DNA from: Scandinavium sp002470465
Lineage (GTDB): Bacteria > Pseudomonadota > Gammaproteobacteria > Enterobacterales > Enterobacteriaceae
Assembly (NCBI RefSeq): GCF_040750395.1
Contig: NZ_JBFLVD010000019.1
Coordinates: forward strand, 1 to 64,000
DNA length: 64,000 nt
Reading direction: 5' to 3'
In this document: positions 8,447 to 17,743 of the stretch, piece after piece
Layout of the letters: each line of letters opens with the position of its first letter
Position numbering within the stretch: the first letter of the stretch is position 1
Program-made: the position numbers and the translations under genes
Notes under the pieces: generated by a model
What the model was told of the DNA's origin: nothing
Seen by the model: the letters and a program-made list of their open reading frames with translations, nothing else
The model's database searches: none

Positions 8447-9943
8447 TCAGGCGCTCTTGCCGTCGTTAAAGATGGCCAGCTCATCCCAAATGGCGTCGAT
8501 GCGTGCCGTCACTTCGGGATCTTTCTTGATCGGACGTCCCCACTCGCGTTGGGTTTCACCAGGCCACTTATTGGTGGCATCCAGCCCCATTTTCGAGCCC
8601 AGGCCGGAAACCGGCGAGGCAAAGTCCAGATAATCAATCGGCGTGTTTTCTACCAGCACCGTATCACGGGCCGGATCCATACGCGTGGTGATGGCCCAGA
8701 TAACGTCGTTCCAGTCACGGGCGTTCACGTCATCATCGCAGACAATCACAAATTTGGTGTACATAAACTGGCGCAGGAACGACCAGACGCCCATCATCAC
8801 GCGTTTGGCATGCCCGGCGTACTGTTTTTTCATCGTTACCACCGCGAGGCGGTAGGAACACCCTTCCGGTGGCAGATAAAAATCAACGATTTCCGGGAAC
8901 TGCTTTTGCAGAATCGGCACGAAGACTTCGTTCAGCGCAACGCCCAACACCGCAGGCTCATCCGGCGGACGGCCAGTATAGGTTGAGTGGTAAATAGCAT
9001 CTTCGCGCTGGGTCACATGGGTAACGGTAAATACCGGGAAGCTATCGACTTCATTGTAATAACCCGTGTGGTCGCCATAGGGCCCTTCCGGCGCCATTTC
9101 GCCCGGCTCAATGTAGCCTTCCAGCACAATTTCAGCGCTGGCAGGCACTTCCAGATCGTTCGACAGGCATTTCACTACTTCCGTTTTGGTGCCGCGAAGC
9201 AGACCTGCGAAAGCATATTCTGACAGCGTATCCGGCACTGGCGTGACCGCGCCGAGAATTGTCGCCGGATCGGCGCCGAGCGCCACGGATACCGGGAACC
9301 GCTCACCCGGGTGAGCCGCGCACCACTCCTGGAAATCCAGCGCGCCGCCACGATGGGAAAGCCAGCGCATGATAAGTTTGTTCTTGCCAATCAGCTGCTG
9401 GCGATAAATACCCAGATTCTGGCGATCTTTGTGCGGACCGCGGGTCACCGTTAAACCCCAGGTGATCAGCGGCGCGGCGTCTTCCGGCCAGCAGGTCATG
9501 ATGGGAATGCGGGTTAAATCGACGTCATCGCCCTGCATTACTTTTTGCTGGCAGGGCGCGCTACGCAGGCGTTTGGTCGGCATGTTCAGGACTTGCTTAA
9601 ACTGCGGCAGCTTGTCGAACAGATCCCGGAAGCCCTTCGGCGGCTCCGGCTCCTTCAGAAACGCCAGCAGTTTTCCCACTTCACGCAGCGCACTGACCTC
9701 TTCCTGCCCCATCCCCAGCGCCACCCGGCGCGGTGTGCCGAACAGGTTGCACAGCACTGGCATGTCATAGCCCTTCGGATTCTCGAACAGCAGCGCCGGA
9801 CCGCCCGCACGCAATGTGCGATCGGCAATTTCGGTGATTTCCAGATGAGGATCAACCGGCAGAGAGATACGTTTCAGCTCGCCCTGCTGTTCCAGCTGTG
9901 TCAGAAAGTCGCGTAAATCATGGTATTTCATGGGGTCAGTCAT
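8447..9943 (-). CDS. ubiD: 4-hydroxy-3-polyprenylbenzoate decarboxylase UbiD
   Basis: 498-residue prenylated-FMN-dependent decarboxylase of ubiquinone synthesis; it removes the carboxyl group of 3-octaprenyl-4-hydroxybenzoate using the cofactor made by UbiX. Family features include the N-terminal MKYHDLRDFLTQLEQQGELK, the prFMN-binding core around NLGIYRQQLIGKNKLIMRW, and the EGPYGDHTGYYNEVDSFPVF segment near residue 290. Length and sequence match E. coli UbiD apart from the first few residues. Confidence 0.97.
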   Translation of the reverse strand: MTDPMKYHDLRDFLTQLEQQGELKRISLPVDPHLEITEIADRTLRAGGPALLFENPKGYDMPVLCNLFGTPRRVALGMGQEEVSALREVGKLLAFLKEPEPPKGFRDLFDKLPQFKQVLNMPTKRLRSAPCQQKVMQGDDVDLTRIPIMTCWPEDAAPLITWGLTVTRGPHKDRQNLGIYRQQLIGKNKLIMRWLSHRGGALDFQEWCAAHPGERFPVSVALGADPATILGAVTPVPDTLSEYAFAGLLRGTKTEVVKCLSNDLEVPASAEIVLEGYIEPGEMAPEGPYGDHTGYYNEVDSFPVFTVTHVTQREDAIYHSTYTGRPPDEPAVLGVALNEVFVPILQKQFPEIVDFYLPPEGCSYRLAVVTMKKQYAGHAKRVMMGVWSFLRQFMYTKFVIVCDDDVNARDWNDVIWAITTRMDPARDTVLVENTPIDYLDFASPVSGLGSKMGLDATNKWPGETQREWGRPIKKDPEVTARIDAIWDELAIFNDGKSA

Positions 9944-10104
9944 GGCCTCTTTGTAAGCGCCTCATTATACGGCCTTCGGGCGCGGGATGCTGTAATTTTG
10001 TTAAATTCGCGTGAATTCCTGGCACCTGAAACGGCGACAATCCCTTTCGCTATCGGGCCTGGCTTTTGTTATGCTTCCCCACAGATTCACGGAAAAGAGC
10101 CATT

Positions 10105-10593
10105 ATGCAAGCCTGGTATTTACTGTACTGCAAACGCGGGCAACTTCAGCGTGCCCAGGAACACCTTGAGCGCCAGGCGGTGAATTGCCTGATGCCGACT
10201 ATTGCTCTGGAAAAAATCGTCCGGGGTAAGCGTACTACCGTGGATGAGCCGCTGTTTCCCAACTATCTGTTTGTGGAGTTTGACCCGGAAGTCATTCACA
10301 CCACCACCATCAACGCCACCCGCGGCGTCAGCCATTTTGTTCGTTTTGGCATGCAGCCTGCAACGGTGCCTTCGGATGTCATTCATCAGCTCTCCATTCA
10401 TAAGCCTGAAGGAATCACCGATCCGCAAACGCCCTATGCGGGCGATGACGTGGTGATCACTGAAGGCGCCTTCGAAGGGCTACAGGCTATTTTCACCGAG
10501 CCTGACGGCGAAGCACGCTCCATGCTGCTGCTTAATCTGCTGAATAAACAGGTATTACAGAGCGTGAAAAACACCGATTTCCGCAAAGTCTGA
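10105..10593 (+). CDS. rfaH: Transcription antiterminator RfaH
   Basis: 162-residue NusG paralogue that binds RNA polymerase paused at ops sites and keeps it elongating through long operons such as LPS core, capsule and hemolysin genes. The N-terminal NGN domain (about 1-100) begins MQAWYLLYCKRGQLQRAQEH and contains the conserved LFPNYLFVEF; the C-terminal KOW domain (about 115-162) is the part that switches from alpha-helical to beta fold. I set the start at 10105 because the family begins at MQAWYL; an ATG 39 bases upstream would add unrelated residues. It lies alone, divergent from ubiD and convergent with tatD, their stops separated by 2 bases. Confidence 0.97.
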   Translation: MQAWYLLYCKRGQLQRAQEHLERQAVNCLMPTIALEKIVRGKRTTVDEPLFPNYLFVEFDPEVIHTTTINATRGVSHFVRFGMQPATVPSDVIHQLSIHKPEGITDPQTPYAGDDVVITEGAFEGLQAIFTEPDGEARSMLLLNLLNKQVLQSVKNTDFRKV

Positions 10594-10595
10594 CG

Positions 10596-11378
10596 TTAAA
10601 AATCTATCCCAAACAAGCGCTTCACATTTTCATCAGTACGTATGGAAAGTGCCTGTGCATCTTCTCCGCGCCATTGCGCAACGCGTTGTATAATATGCGG
10701 CAGATGCGCGGGTTCATTACGACGGGAAGCAGGTTTAGGCGACAAATCTCGCGGTAGCAGCCATGGTGCATCGGTTTCCACCATCAGCCGGTCGGCAGGA
10801 ATGAGCGGCAGCATGTCCCGCAGCCCGAGCCCCCGCCGCTCATCGCACACCCACCCCGTAATACCGATATAAAGGCCGTGGTTAAGGCAATCCACAAGCT
10901 CTTCTCGCGTTCCGGTAAAGCAGTGGAGAACGGCACCGGGCAGCTTATCAAGCCAGGGTTTTAATAACGTCATGAACCGCTCATGCGCTTCACGGCAATG
11001 CATAAAGACAGGCATATTCAGCTCAGCTGCCAGCACCAGCTGAGCGCTGAACGCCGCTTCCTGCTCATCGGGAGTGGAGAAGTTACGGTTAAAATCGAGC
11101 CCACATTCCCCCACAGCTACCACGCCGGGCAGCTGAGCCAGGCGACGAATTTTCTCTTCCACAGCCAATGACCAGCGGCTGCTGTCATGCGGATGAACGC
11201 CCACCGTTGACCAGCATCGGGTATAGCGCTGCGCCAGTTGCTGCGCGGCTTCGCTTTCTTCAGGATTCGTGCCGGTTATCAGCATCCCACTAAGGCCTGC
11301 TGAAAATGCAAGGGCTACCACTTCATCACAATCATGGGAAAACTGGGCACTGGTAAGGTTAACGCCAATATCAAACAT
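10596..11378 (-). CDS. tatD: 3'-5' exonuclease / DNase TatD
   Basis: 260-residue metal-dependent nuclease of the TatD amidohydrolase family, implicated in repair of oxidative DNA damage; despite its name it is not needed for Tat export. Metal-site segments: FDIGVNLTS at the N-terminus, VGECGLDFNRNFSTP, FMHCREAHERF, VLHCFTG and METDAPWLLPRD. The FDIG variant in place of the usual FDTHCH is the same as in E. coli TatD. The start at 11378 gives the family length; an ATG 18 bases upstream is in frame but adds residues absent from the family. It follows tatC on the same strand across a short hairpin. Confidence 0.95.
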   Translation of the reverse strand: MFDIGVNLTSAQFSHDCDEVVALAFSAGLSGMLITGTNPEESEAAQQLAQRYTRCWSTVGVHPHDSSRWSLAVEEKIRRLAQLPGVVAVGECGLDFNRNFSTPDEQEAAFSAQLVLAAELNMPVFMHCREAHERFMTLLKPWLDKLPGAVLHCFTGTREELVDCLNHGLYIGITGWVCDERRGLGLRDMLPLIPADRLMVETDAPWLLPRDLSPKPASRRNEPAHLPHIIQRVAQWRGEDAQALSIRTDENVKRLFGIDF

Positions 11379-11396
11379 GGTGACTCCATACAACAA

Positions 11397-11412
11397 CCGC
11401 CCTTTCGGGCGG
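11397..11412 (-). terminator. Hairpin between tatC and tatD
   Basis: A 6-bp perfect stem CCGCCC/GGGCGG with a four-base loop lies between the tatC stop and the tatD start. The minus-strand tail is TTGTTG, not a clean T-tract. It may act as a weak terminator or a processing barrier setting tatD expression below tatABC. Confidence 0.5.
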
Positions 11413-11417
11413 CTGGA

Positions 11418-12194
11418 TTACTCTTCTTTTTCGGCGGCTTCGTTTTCCGCCGCTGCGTCTTCATCACGCGACAGTCGTTTGCCGGTGTAGAAGCGGGCAA
11501 AGAACACCCCGACTTCAAACAGACAGTACATCGGGATGGCCAGCAGCGTTTGCGAGAACACATCCGGCGGCGTTAACAGCATTCCGACAACGAACGCGCC
11601 AACCAGTACATAGGGGCGCTTCTTGCGCAGATCGTCCGGCGTGGTAACGCCAACCCAGCACAGCAGCACGATGGCCACAGGCACCTCAAACGCCACGCCG
11701 AAGGCCATAAACAGCCCCATGACGAAATCGAGATAGCTGCGGATATCCGTCGACACCTGTACGCCAACCGGCGCGGTGTGCGTCAGGAAACCAAACGCCA
11801 GCGGGAAGACAACAAAGTAGGCGAACGCCATACCGATATAGAACAGCAACGTGCTGGACACCAGCAGCGGCACCACCAGACGGCGTTCATGCTTGTACAG
11901 CGCCGGGGCAACAAACGCCCACACCTGATACAGAATCACGGGAGCCGAAAGGATCACCGACACCATGAACGTCAGCTTAATCGGCGTAAAGAACGGCGAC
12001 GCCACGTCGGTGGCAATCATCGTTGCCCCGGCCGGCATCTGGTTGATCAGCGGTGCAGAGACCAGCTGATAAATGTCGTTAGCAAAGTAAACCAACGCCA
12101 GGAAAATCACGAATACCGCGATGATGCAGTTGATGAGGCGCTTACGCAGCTCAATCAGATGTGCAATCAGCGGTTGAGTCTCTTCTACGCCCAT
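11418..12194 (-). CDS. tatC: Sec-independent translocase subunit TatC
   Basis: 258-residue inner-membrane protein with six transmembrane helices, the receptor for twin-arginine signal peptides. The conserved cytoplasmic N-terminus (QPLIAHLIELRKRLINC), the first periplasmic loop (SPFFTPIKLTF) and the loop ending in YQVWAFVAPALYKHERR carry residues that contact the signal peptide. The C-terminal tail is acidic and alanine-rich. It is the third gene of tatABC; tatB ends two bases upstream of its start. Confidence 0.97.
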   Translation of the reverse strand: MGVEETQPLIAHLIELRKRLINCIIAVFVIFLALVYFANDIYQLVSAPLINQMPAGATMIATDVASPFFTPIKLTFMVSVILSAPVILYQVWAFVAPALYKHERRLVVPLLVSSTLLFYIGMAFAYFVVFPLAFGFLTHTAPVGVQVSTDIRSYLDFVMGLFMAFGVAFEVPVAIVLLCWVGVTTPDDLRKKRPYVLVGAFVVGMLLTPPDVFSQTLLAIPMYCLFEVGVFFARFYTGKRLSRDEDAAAENEAAEKEE

Positions 12195-12196
12195 GG

Positions 12197-12733
12197 TTAC
12201 GGTTTATCGCTGTTTGCAGGGGAGGAATCGGAAGCCGGTGCGGCCGCTGGCGATTTCATTTTGGCCTCGGTCACAGCGGAATCCGGCGCTTTTTCGACGG
12301 TTTCAGCCGGTGCCTGAGGCTCAGCGCTGGCCTGATGTTCCGCCGTCACCGGCGTCACGCCTTCGCGCTGGGCTTCGCTACCCTTCACCAGTGGATTCAG
12401 AATGGTGTTGGCTTCATCGCCTGCACGCTCCGCATCATGCTGAGTGTAAGAACGCTTCATGGACTCCGCCGCTTCGCGCAGTTCGTCCATCGACTCTTTC
12501 AGCTCAGGAGAAAGGTTACCGATGCTCGCCTTCTCCACCTTCTTCAGGCTGTCCTGAAACTCCTGGAGCTTCAGTTCCTGAGCCAGTTCATTTTGCACCG
12601 TCGTCGCCAGCGAGCGAATCGCCCGGATCCAGCCTGCAACGGTTTTCACAGCCACAGGTAAACGCTTAGGCCCAAGGACAATCAGGCCAATAACGAAGAC
12701 CAGCAGCAGTTCACTGAAACCAATATCGAACAC
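12197..12733 (-). CDS. tatB: Sec-independent translocase subunit TatB
   Basis: 178-residue single-span protein. One N-terminal transmembrane helix (about residues 3-21, FDIGFSELLLVFVIGLIVL) has the typical GPKRLP hinge, then a long amphipathic helix (about 25-95) and a disordered Pro/Ala/Glu-rich tail. It forms the signal-peptide receptor complex with TatC. The start is GTG (12731-12733), as in E. coli, which keeps TatB below TatA. It begins 3 bases after tatA. Confidence 0.96.
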   Translation of the reverse strand: MFDIGFSELLLVFVIGLIVLGPKRLPVAVKTVAGWIRAIRSLATTVQNELAQELKLQEFQDSLKKVEKASIGNLSPELKESMDELREAAESMKRSYTQHDAERAGDEANTILNPLVKGSEAQREGVTPVTAEHQASAEPQAPAETVEKAPDSAVTEAKMKSPAAAPASDSSPANSDKP

Positions 12734-12736
12734 GAA

Positions 12737-13000
12737 TTACACCTGCTCTTTATTGTGGCGTTTTGCATCGTCTTTGCTGGCGTCATCCTGCTTTTCGGAA
12801 AGCGATTTCGCCGGGAAATCAGCATCCTGTGCAGATGACTCTTTTTTATCCTGCTTGTCGTCATCATCACCCATGGCTTTTTTGAAGCCTTTGATAGACG
12901 CGCCCAAATCGGAACCCAGTGAACTCAGCTTTTTCGTCCCGAAAAGCAGAACCACAATCACGACGATAATTAACAACTGCCAAATACTGATACCACCCAT
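12737..13000 (-). CDS. tatA: Sec-independent translocase subunit TatA
   Basis: 87-residue pore-forming subunit of twin-arginine export. The N-terminal membrane helix (MGGISIWQLLIIVVIVVLLF) is followed by the FGTKKL hinge and an amphipathic helix (about 25-45), then a charged tail rich in Asp and Lys. TatA oligomerises at the TatBC receptor to let folded proteins cross the inner membrane. It is the first gene of tatABC and lies 75 bases after ubiB. Confidence 0.97.
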   Translation of the reverse strand: MGGISIWQLLIIVVIVVLLFGTKKLSSLGSDLGASIKGFKKAMGDDDDKQDKKESSAQDADFPAKSLSEKQDDASKDDAKRHNKEQV

Positions 13001-13075
13001 ACCTCTTCCTCCGTGTCAGATGATAGTGAAAAACCGGCGTGCAGCTTACACACCGACGTCCGAATGATGCAAAAA

Positions 13076-14716
13076 TCAGCGGCTTTTAAACCAGCCGAGA
13101 AGCCAGACAACGATCCCCGCGCCCATGAGCCCGGTGGGCTGAAGCCCCAGGTCAGGACGGGTAATCATTAACAGCGTACCGCTCAGCATGAAGACAGCCC
13201 CTACGCCAAACAGATAGCGGGATTGCCCCTGCCGGACCCGGTTCGCGCCCAATTCGTACGCGATTTTATCAATGCTTCGCTGAAGACTTTTGCCCTGGCG
13301 CAAGCTGTCATAGATCAGTTCAGGCATTTCCGGCATTTTTTCAATCCAGAACGGCGCTTTCTCTTTAAACGCACGCACCAGCGCCGGGATCCCAACCTGA
13401 TCTTTGAGCCATGATTCGAGGAAAGGTTTCGCCGTCTTCCACAAGTCTAACTGAGGATAGAGCTGGCGTCCTACCCCCTCAACGTAAAGTAGTGTTTTCT
13501 GAAGTAAAACCAGCTGCGGCTGCACTTCCATATTGAAACGGCGCGCGGTGTTAAACAGATTGAGCAGAACGTGACCGAACGAGATTTCTGCCAGCGGCTT
13601 CTCAAAGATAGGCTCGCAGACGGTGCGGATAGCAAATTCAAACTCTTCGACGTTAGTATCCGGCGGCACCCAGCCAGAATCCACATGCAGTTCAGCCACC
13701 TTGCGGTAATCGCGGTTGAAGAAGGCGATAAAGTTTTCCGCCAGATAGCGCTTATCATCCTTGTTCAGTGAGCCGACGATGCCGCAGTCGATGCCGATAT
13801 ACTTCGGATTTTCCGGGTGCTCGTAGCTGACAAAAATATTGCCCGGGTGCATGTCCGCATGGAAGAAGCTGTCGCGGAACACCTGAGTGAAGAAGACCTG
13901 CACGCCGCGCTCGGCCAGCAGCTTCATGTTGGTATTCTGTTTTTCCAGCGTCTCGATATCCGACACCGGAATGCCGTAAATCCTTTCCATCACCAGCATG
14001 TCTTCACGACAGTAGTCGGAATAGACTTCCGGCACGTACAGCATCGGGCTGTCTTCAAAGTTGCGGCGCAGCTGAATGGCGTTAGCCGCTTCACGCAGCA
14101 GGTTTAGTTCATCCAGCAGCGTTTTTTCATATTCGCGGACCACTTCCTGAGGGCGTAAACGGCGACCGTCCGGCAGCAGGCGAGGCACCCAACGTGCCAG
14201 GCGGTAGATGAGCTTCATATCCGCTTTGATAACCGGCAGGATATCCGGGCGAATCACCTTGATGACCACCTCTTTGCCGTTTTCTTTCAGGCGCGCGGTA
14301 TGCACCTGGGCGATGGAGGCTGAAGCCAGTGGTTCAACCTGAAAATCGTCAAACCAGCTTTCGACGGGAATATCGCCCATTGATTTTTCGATTTGCTGCT
14401 GCGCCAGCCTTCCGTCAAACGGTGCGACGCGATCCTGTAGCATCGCCAGTTGATCGGCAATAAGCGGAGGGAAGAGGTCGCGGCGGGTTGAAAGCATCTG
14501 CCCGAATTTGATCCACACCGGGCCAAGCTCCTGCAGCGCCAGGCGCAGGCGTTCGCCTAATGGCTTATCTTTATGGCGGTTAGGCATCCAGAACAGCATC
14601 CGCCGCCAGATTCGTAGCGGCAGCGTGATACGCATTTTGGGAATGAGCTCATCAAGCCCGTAACTCAAAAAGGTGTGGATGATAAAATACAGGCGCCGCA
14701 TTTCCCCTGGCGTCAT
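13076..14716 (-). CDS. ubiB: Ubiquinone biosynthesis kinase-like protein UbiB
   Basis: 546-residue atypical kinase/ATPase (ADCK/COQ8 family) required for ubiquinone synthesis. Features in order: the KxGQ-containing KFGQMLSTRRD near residue 80, the Ala-rich loop LASASIAQVHTA near 128, the Lys of KEVVIKVIRPD, the kinase catalytic segment FFHADMHPGNIFVS and metal-binding IGIDCGIVG, then two C-terminal transmembrane helices anchoring it to the inner membrane. The ATG at 14716 gives the usual length and overlaps the end of ubiJ by 4 bases; the longer in-frame reading adds 21 residues coded inside ubiJ. Confidence 0.97.
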   Translation of the reverse strand: MTPGEMRRLYFIIHTFLSYGLDELIPKMRITLPLRIWRRMLFWMPNRHKDKPLGERLRLALQELGPVWIKFGQMLSTRRDLFPPLIADQLAMLQDRVAPFDGRLAQQQIEKSMGDIPVESWFDDFQVEPLASASIAQVHTARLKENGKEVVIKVIRPDILPVIKADMKLIYRLARWVPRLLPDGRRLRPQEVVREYEKTLLDELNLLREAANAIQLRRNFEDSPMLYVPEVYSDYCREDMLVMERIYGIPVSDIETLEKQNTNMKLLAERGVQVFFTQVFRDSFFHADMHPGNIFVSYEHPENPKYIGIDCGIVGSLNKDDKRYLAENFIAFFNRDYRKVAELHVDSGWVPPDTNVEEFEFAIRTVCEPIFEKPLAEISFGHVLLNLFNTARRFNMEVQPQLVLLQKTLLYVEGVGRQLYPQLDLWKTAKPFLESWLKDQVGIPALVRAFKEKAPFWIEKMPEMPELIYDSLRQGKSLQRSIDKIAYELGANRVRQGQSRYLFGVGAVFMLSGTLLMITRPDLGLQPTGLMGAGIVVWLLGWFKSR

Positions 14717-15318
14717 TTCCCCTCCAGTTTTTCCAGCCTCTTGCTTAACGCTTCCGTCGCACGCTCCACGGCGGCGCATTCTTCAGCAAACCAGGCGACT
14801 TCAAGCTGACCTGGCGCCATCCGCCACTCTTCAGTGATGGCCTCAGCCACATAGCGCTGCTGACGCTGCAGGCCCCGCTGCAAAAATTTCGCCCCGCCGC
14901 GAAGCACTTTACTGACGCCTTCGGCCGCAATATCACCGGTATAGGGAGCCAGCAGTTCTGCGGGGTCAAACTCGGCTAAATCAGCCAGCGCGACAAAGTT
15001 CTGCACCACCTGGAGATCGCCCTGGACTTCAAGATCGCCCGAGCGAATCAGAGTTGTCAGCTGCTGGCGATTACGCAACTGCGGCAGCACGCCGAGGCGG
15101 GTGCTGACGGTACAGTCCGCCTCGCCTTCCCAGGCGCTCAACACGTCAATCTGCTGCGCGCTGAATGCCAACACCAGCGGAGAGGTGAACTCTTTAAGCT
15201 CAATACGCAACACTTTGCCCAGCAAACGCTGCCGGGCCGGCTGCAGCGCGCGTTCGCGCCACAGAAACGTGTTGAGCGCACCCTCAATGCCTGCGGTGAC
15301 CAACGGTTGAAAAGGCAT
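14713..15318 (-). CDS. ubiJ: Ubiquinone biosynthesis accessory factor UbiJ
   Basis: 201-residue SCP2-domain protein that binds lipid intermediates and, with UbiK, organises the soluble ubiquinone-synthesis complex. The N-terminal SCP2-like fold (about 15-115) contains IRSGDLEVQGDLQVVQNF; the C-terminus (about 160-201) is a helical, charged coiled-coil ending AVERATEALSKRLEKLEGK, the part that pairs with UbiK. It lies between ubiE (12-base gap) and ubiB (4-base overlap) in one operon. In E. coli a short transcript, EsrE, is reported from the 3' part of this gene; I did not annotate it separately. Confidence 0.94.
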   Translation of the reverse strand: MPFQPLVTAGIEGALNTFLWRERALQPARQRLLGKVLRIELKEFTSPLVLAFSAQQIDVLSAWEGEADCTVSTRLGVLPQLRNRQQLTTLIRSGDLEVQGDLQVVQNFVALADLAEFDPAELLAPYTGDIAAEGVSKVLRGGAKFLQRGLQRQQRYVAEAITEEWRMAPGQLEVAWFAEECAAVERATEALSKRLEKLEGK

Positions 15319-15330
15319 GGCGGACTCCTG

Positions 15331-16086
15331 TCAGAACTTATAGCCGCGATGCAGGGCGACGATACCGGCCGTCAGATTGTAGTAATCGACGTTGTCAAAA
15401 CCAGCGTCCTGCATCATCGCTTTCAGGGTTTCCTGATCCGGATGCATGCGGATAGATTCCGCCAGATAGCGATAGCTTTCGCCATCTTTTGCCACCACTT
15501 CGCCGACTTTCGGCAGCACGTGGAAGGAGTAGGCATCGTAGGCTTTACTCAGCGGCTCGATAATGGGTTTGGAGAATTCCAGCACCAGCAGGCGTCCGCC
15601 TGGTTTCAGCACGCGATACATGGAACGCAGCGCTTTATCTTTATCAGTGACGTTACGCAGGCCAAAAGAGATGGTGATGCAATCAAAGGTGTTATCGGGG
15701 AACGGCAGTGCTTCAGCGTTGGCCTGAACGTATTCCACATTGCCAATCACGCCAATGTTGCGCAGCTTTTCACGGCCCATCTTGAGCATGGAGGCGTTAA
15801 TGTCTGCCAGCACCACGTTTCCGGTTTCACCGACGAGGCGTGAGAATTTTGCCGTCAGGTCGCCCGTACCGCCTGCCAGATCCAGCACTTTTTGCCCACG
15901 GCGCACGCCGCTGCAGTCGATGGTGAAGCGCTTCCACAAGCGATGGATCCCGAACGACATCAGGTCGTTCATGACATCATATTTAGCGGCAACAGAATGG
16001 AATACATGTGCCACCATGTCCTCTTTCTGCGATTTGGCAACCGTCTGGAAGCCAAAGTGCGTCGTTTCCTGTGAATCCTCAACCAT
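15331..16086 (-). CDS. ubiE: Ubiquinone/menaquinone C-methyltransferase UbiE
   Basis: 251-residue SAM-dependent methyltransferase acting on demethylmenaquinol and on the ubiquinone intermediate DDMQH2. The SAM-binding motif I is KVLDLAGGTGDLTAKF (about residue 65); motif II lies around TFDCITISFGLRNVTDK and motif III at RVLKPGGRLLVLEFSKP. The start ATG fits the family length. It is the first gene of ubiE-ubiJ-ubiB and lies 67 bases after rmuC on the same strand. Confidence 0.97.
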   Translation of the reverse strand: MVEDSQETTHFGFQTVAKSQKEDMVAHVFHSVAAKYDVMNDLMSFGIHRLWKRFTIDCSGVRRGQKVLDLAGGTGDLTAKFSRLVGETGNVVLADINASMLKMGREKLRNIGVIGNVEYVQANAEALPFPDNTFDCITISFGLRNVTDKDKALRSMYRVLKPGGRLLVLEFSKPIIEPLSKAYDAYSFHVLPKVGEVVAKDGESYRYLAESIRMHPDQETLKAMMQDAGFDNVDYYNLTAGIVALHRGYKF

Positions 16087-16153
16087 CTCAATGCCTGCCT
16101 TTGAAGAAAAGATTCCCCGGAGTGTAACAGATTGAGCGCATTTCCCCTACGCC

Positions 16154-17605
16154 TCAACCGTGCCGCGACACCCGTACAGACGCATCATCAGGCGGCGCGT
16201 CCGGCGCGAATAAATTCTCTTCGCTATCATTTAGCGCCTTACGCTCAGCGTCAAAAGCAGCCTCTTCAGCAGTAGCTTGTTCAACCAGTTCCGGATTAAT
16301 CTCACGCTTCACCTCCACGCCCAAATCGCGGAACGATTCGGCCTGCGCCAGCAGATTTCCACGCCCTGAAGCGAGCTTTTTCATCGCCTGACGATAGTTA
16401 TCCTGCGCTTTATCGAGCCCCTGGCCAATGGCGGACATATCGTCCACGAACAGGCGCATTTTGTCGTACAGGCGGCTTGCACGGTCGGCAATTTGCTGCG
16501 CGTTACGACTCTGATGCTCGTAGCGCCAAAGGTTAGCTATGGTGCGCAGCGCCACCAGCAGCGTGGTGGGGCTGACCAGCATGATGTTGTTCTTCAGCGC
16601 TTCAGTAATGAGCTCCGGCTGCCTGTCAATTGCCAGCAGAAAAGCGGGCTCAACCGGAATAAACATCAGCACGTAGTCGAGCGAACGCAGCCCCGGCAGC
16701 TGCTGATAGTCTTTACGCCCCAGCAGGCGAATATGGTTGCGAAGAGACGCGATATGCTCCTGAAGCGCCGACTCACGGGAGTATTCATCTTCGGCGTTAA
16801 AATAGCGTTCGTAGGCGACCAGGGTCATTTTCGCGTCGATGACCACGTCTTTACCCTGCGGCAGGCGCACAATGACGTCGGGCTGCATACGTGCACGAGC
16901 TTCGGTTTCGATGCTGACCTGAGTCTGGTATTCGTACCCTTCCCTCAGTCCGGACGCTTCAAGCACGCGAGTCAGCACGACTTCGCCCCAGTTCCCCTGG
17001 GTTTTATTGTCGCCTTTCAGCGCCTTAGTGAGGTTGACGGCTTCCTGCGCCATCTGCGCGTTCAGCTGCTGAAGATTACGAATTTCATGGGCCAGCGTAT
17101 GGCGCTCCTGCGCCTCTTTACCAAAGCTGTCCTGGACCTGGCGGCGGAAACCATCAAGCTGTTCACGCAGCGGCGTCAGCAAGCCGTGCAGACTTTGGCG
17201 ATTTTGCTCATCCACTCGGCGATTGCTGTGCTCAAAAATACGGTTAGCGAGGTTTTCAAACTGCTCGCTCAGGCGCTGTTCGCTGTTGACCATCTGGCGG
17301 ATTTTGTCTTCGGCATGCTGCTGAGTGGATTCAAGACGGGTAGTCACCTCACGCAGATCGGCTTCCAGCGAGGCATTGATATCCCGCAGGCTGCGCAGCT
17401 CGTTGTTCAGCAATTCACACTCGTCGCGCCAGTGGGCATGCTGAGCCAGCTGTTGTCTGGCCGCGCTGAGCTCCATTTCCAGCTCGTGGCGATCTTCAAG
17501 GAAATCGGCCCGCTGCCTGTCCGCATGGGATTTTGTGGCTAACCAGCCAAACACGCCCCCGACAAGCAGTGCTACCACTGCGCTAATGATGATTGAAATG
17601 TCCAC
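16154..17605 (-). CDS. rmuC: DNA recombination-limiting protein RmuC
   Basis: 483-residue protein that limits rearrangement at inverted repeats. It has one N-terminal membrane helix (about 2-20, DISIIISAVVALLVGGVFG), a long coiled coil (about 25-185), and a restriction-nuclease-like domain with the conserved DVVIDAKMTLVAYERYF segment and surrounding core residues. It starts at GTG (17603-17605) behind GGGGGAG. It is slightly longer than the E. coli protein because of its C-terminal tail. Confidence 0.93.
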   Translation of the reverse strand: MDISIIISAVVALLVGGVFGWLATKSHADRQRADFLEDRHELEMELSAARQQLAQHAHWRDECELLNNELRSLRDINASLEADLREVTTRLESTQQHAEDKIRQMVNSEQRLSEQFENLANRIFEHSNRRVDEQNRQSLHGLLTPLREQLDGFRRQVQDSFGKEAQERHTLAHEIRNLQQLNAQMAQEAVNLTKALKGDNKTQGNWGEVVLTRVLEASGLREGYEYQTQVSIETEARARMQPDVIVRLPQGKDVVIDAKMTLVAYERYFNAEDEYSRESALQEHIASLRNHIRLLGRKDYQQLPGLRSLDYVLMFIPVEPAFLLAIDRQPELITEALKNNIMLVSPTTLLVALRTIANLWRYEHQSRNAQQIADRASRLYDKMRLFVDDMSAIGQGLDKAQDNYRQAMKKLASGRGNLLAQAESFRDLGVEVKREINPELVEQATAEEAAFDAERKALNDSEENLFAPDAPPDDASVRVSRHG

Positions 17606-17695
17606 CGCTCCCCCTGCGTCAACGACTTACCGGCACAACATAGAATTGTGCTGTATAAACGTCCAGTTGGAAAGGTCTTTCCTGCGAGGCAATAC

Positions 17696-17727
17696 GCAAA
17701 AAGAAAGGCCGAACGCGTCGGCCTTTT
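17696..17727 (-). terminator. Terminator of udp
   Basis: A 9-bp stem AAAGGCCGA/TCGGCCTTT (17704-17726), with the minus-strand T-rich tail CTTTTTG, follows the udp stop by 17 bases. It is a standard intrinsic terminator on the minus strand. Confidence 0.8.
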
Positions 17728-17743
17728 ATCGAAGAGAGGAAAA

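Noticed and set aside
14713..15000. EsrE small RNA within the 3' part of ubiJ
   Set aside because: Reported in E. coli, but I see no separate promoter or terminator here that would support an independent RNA.
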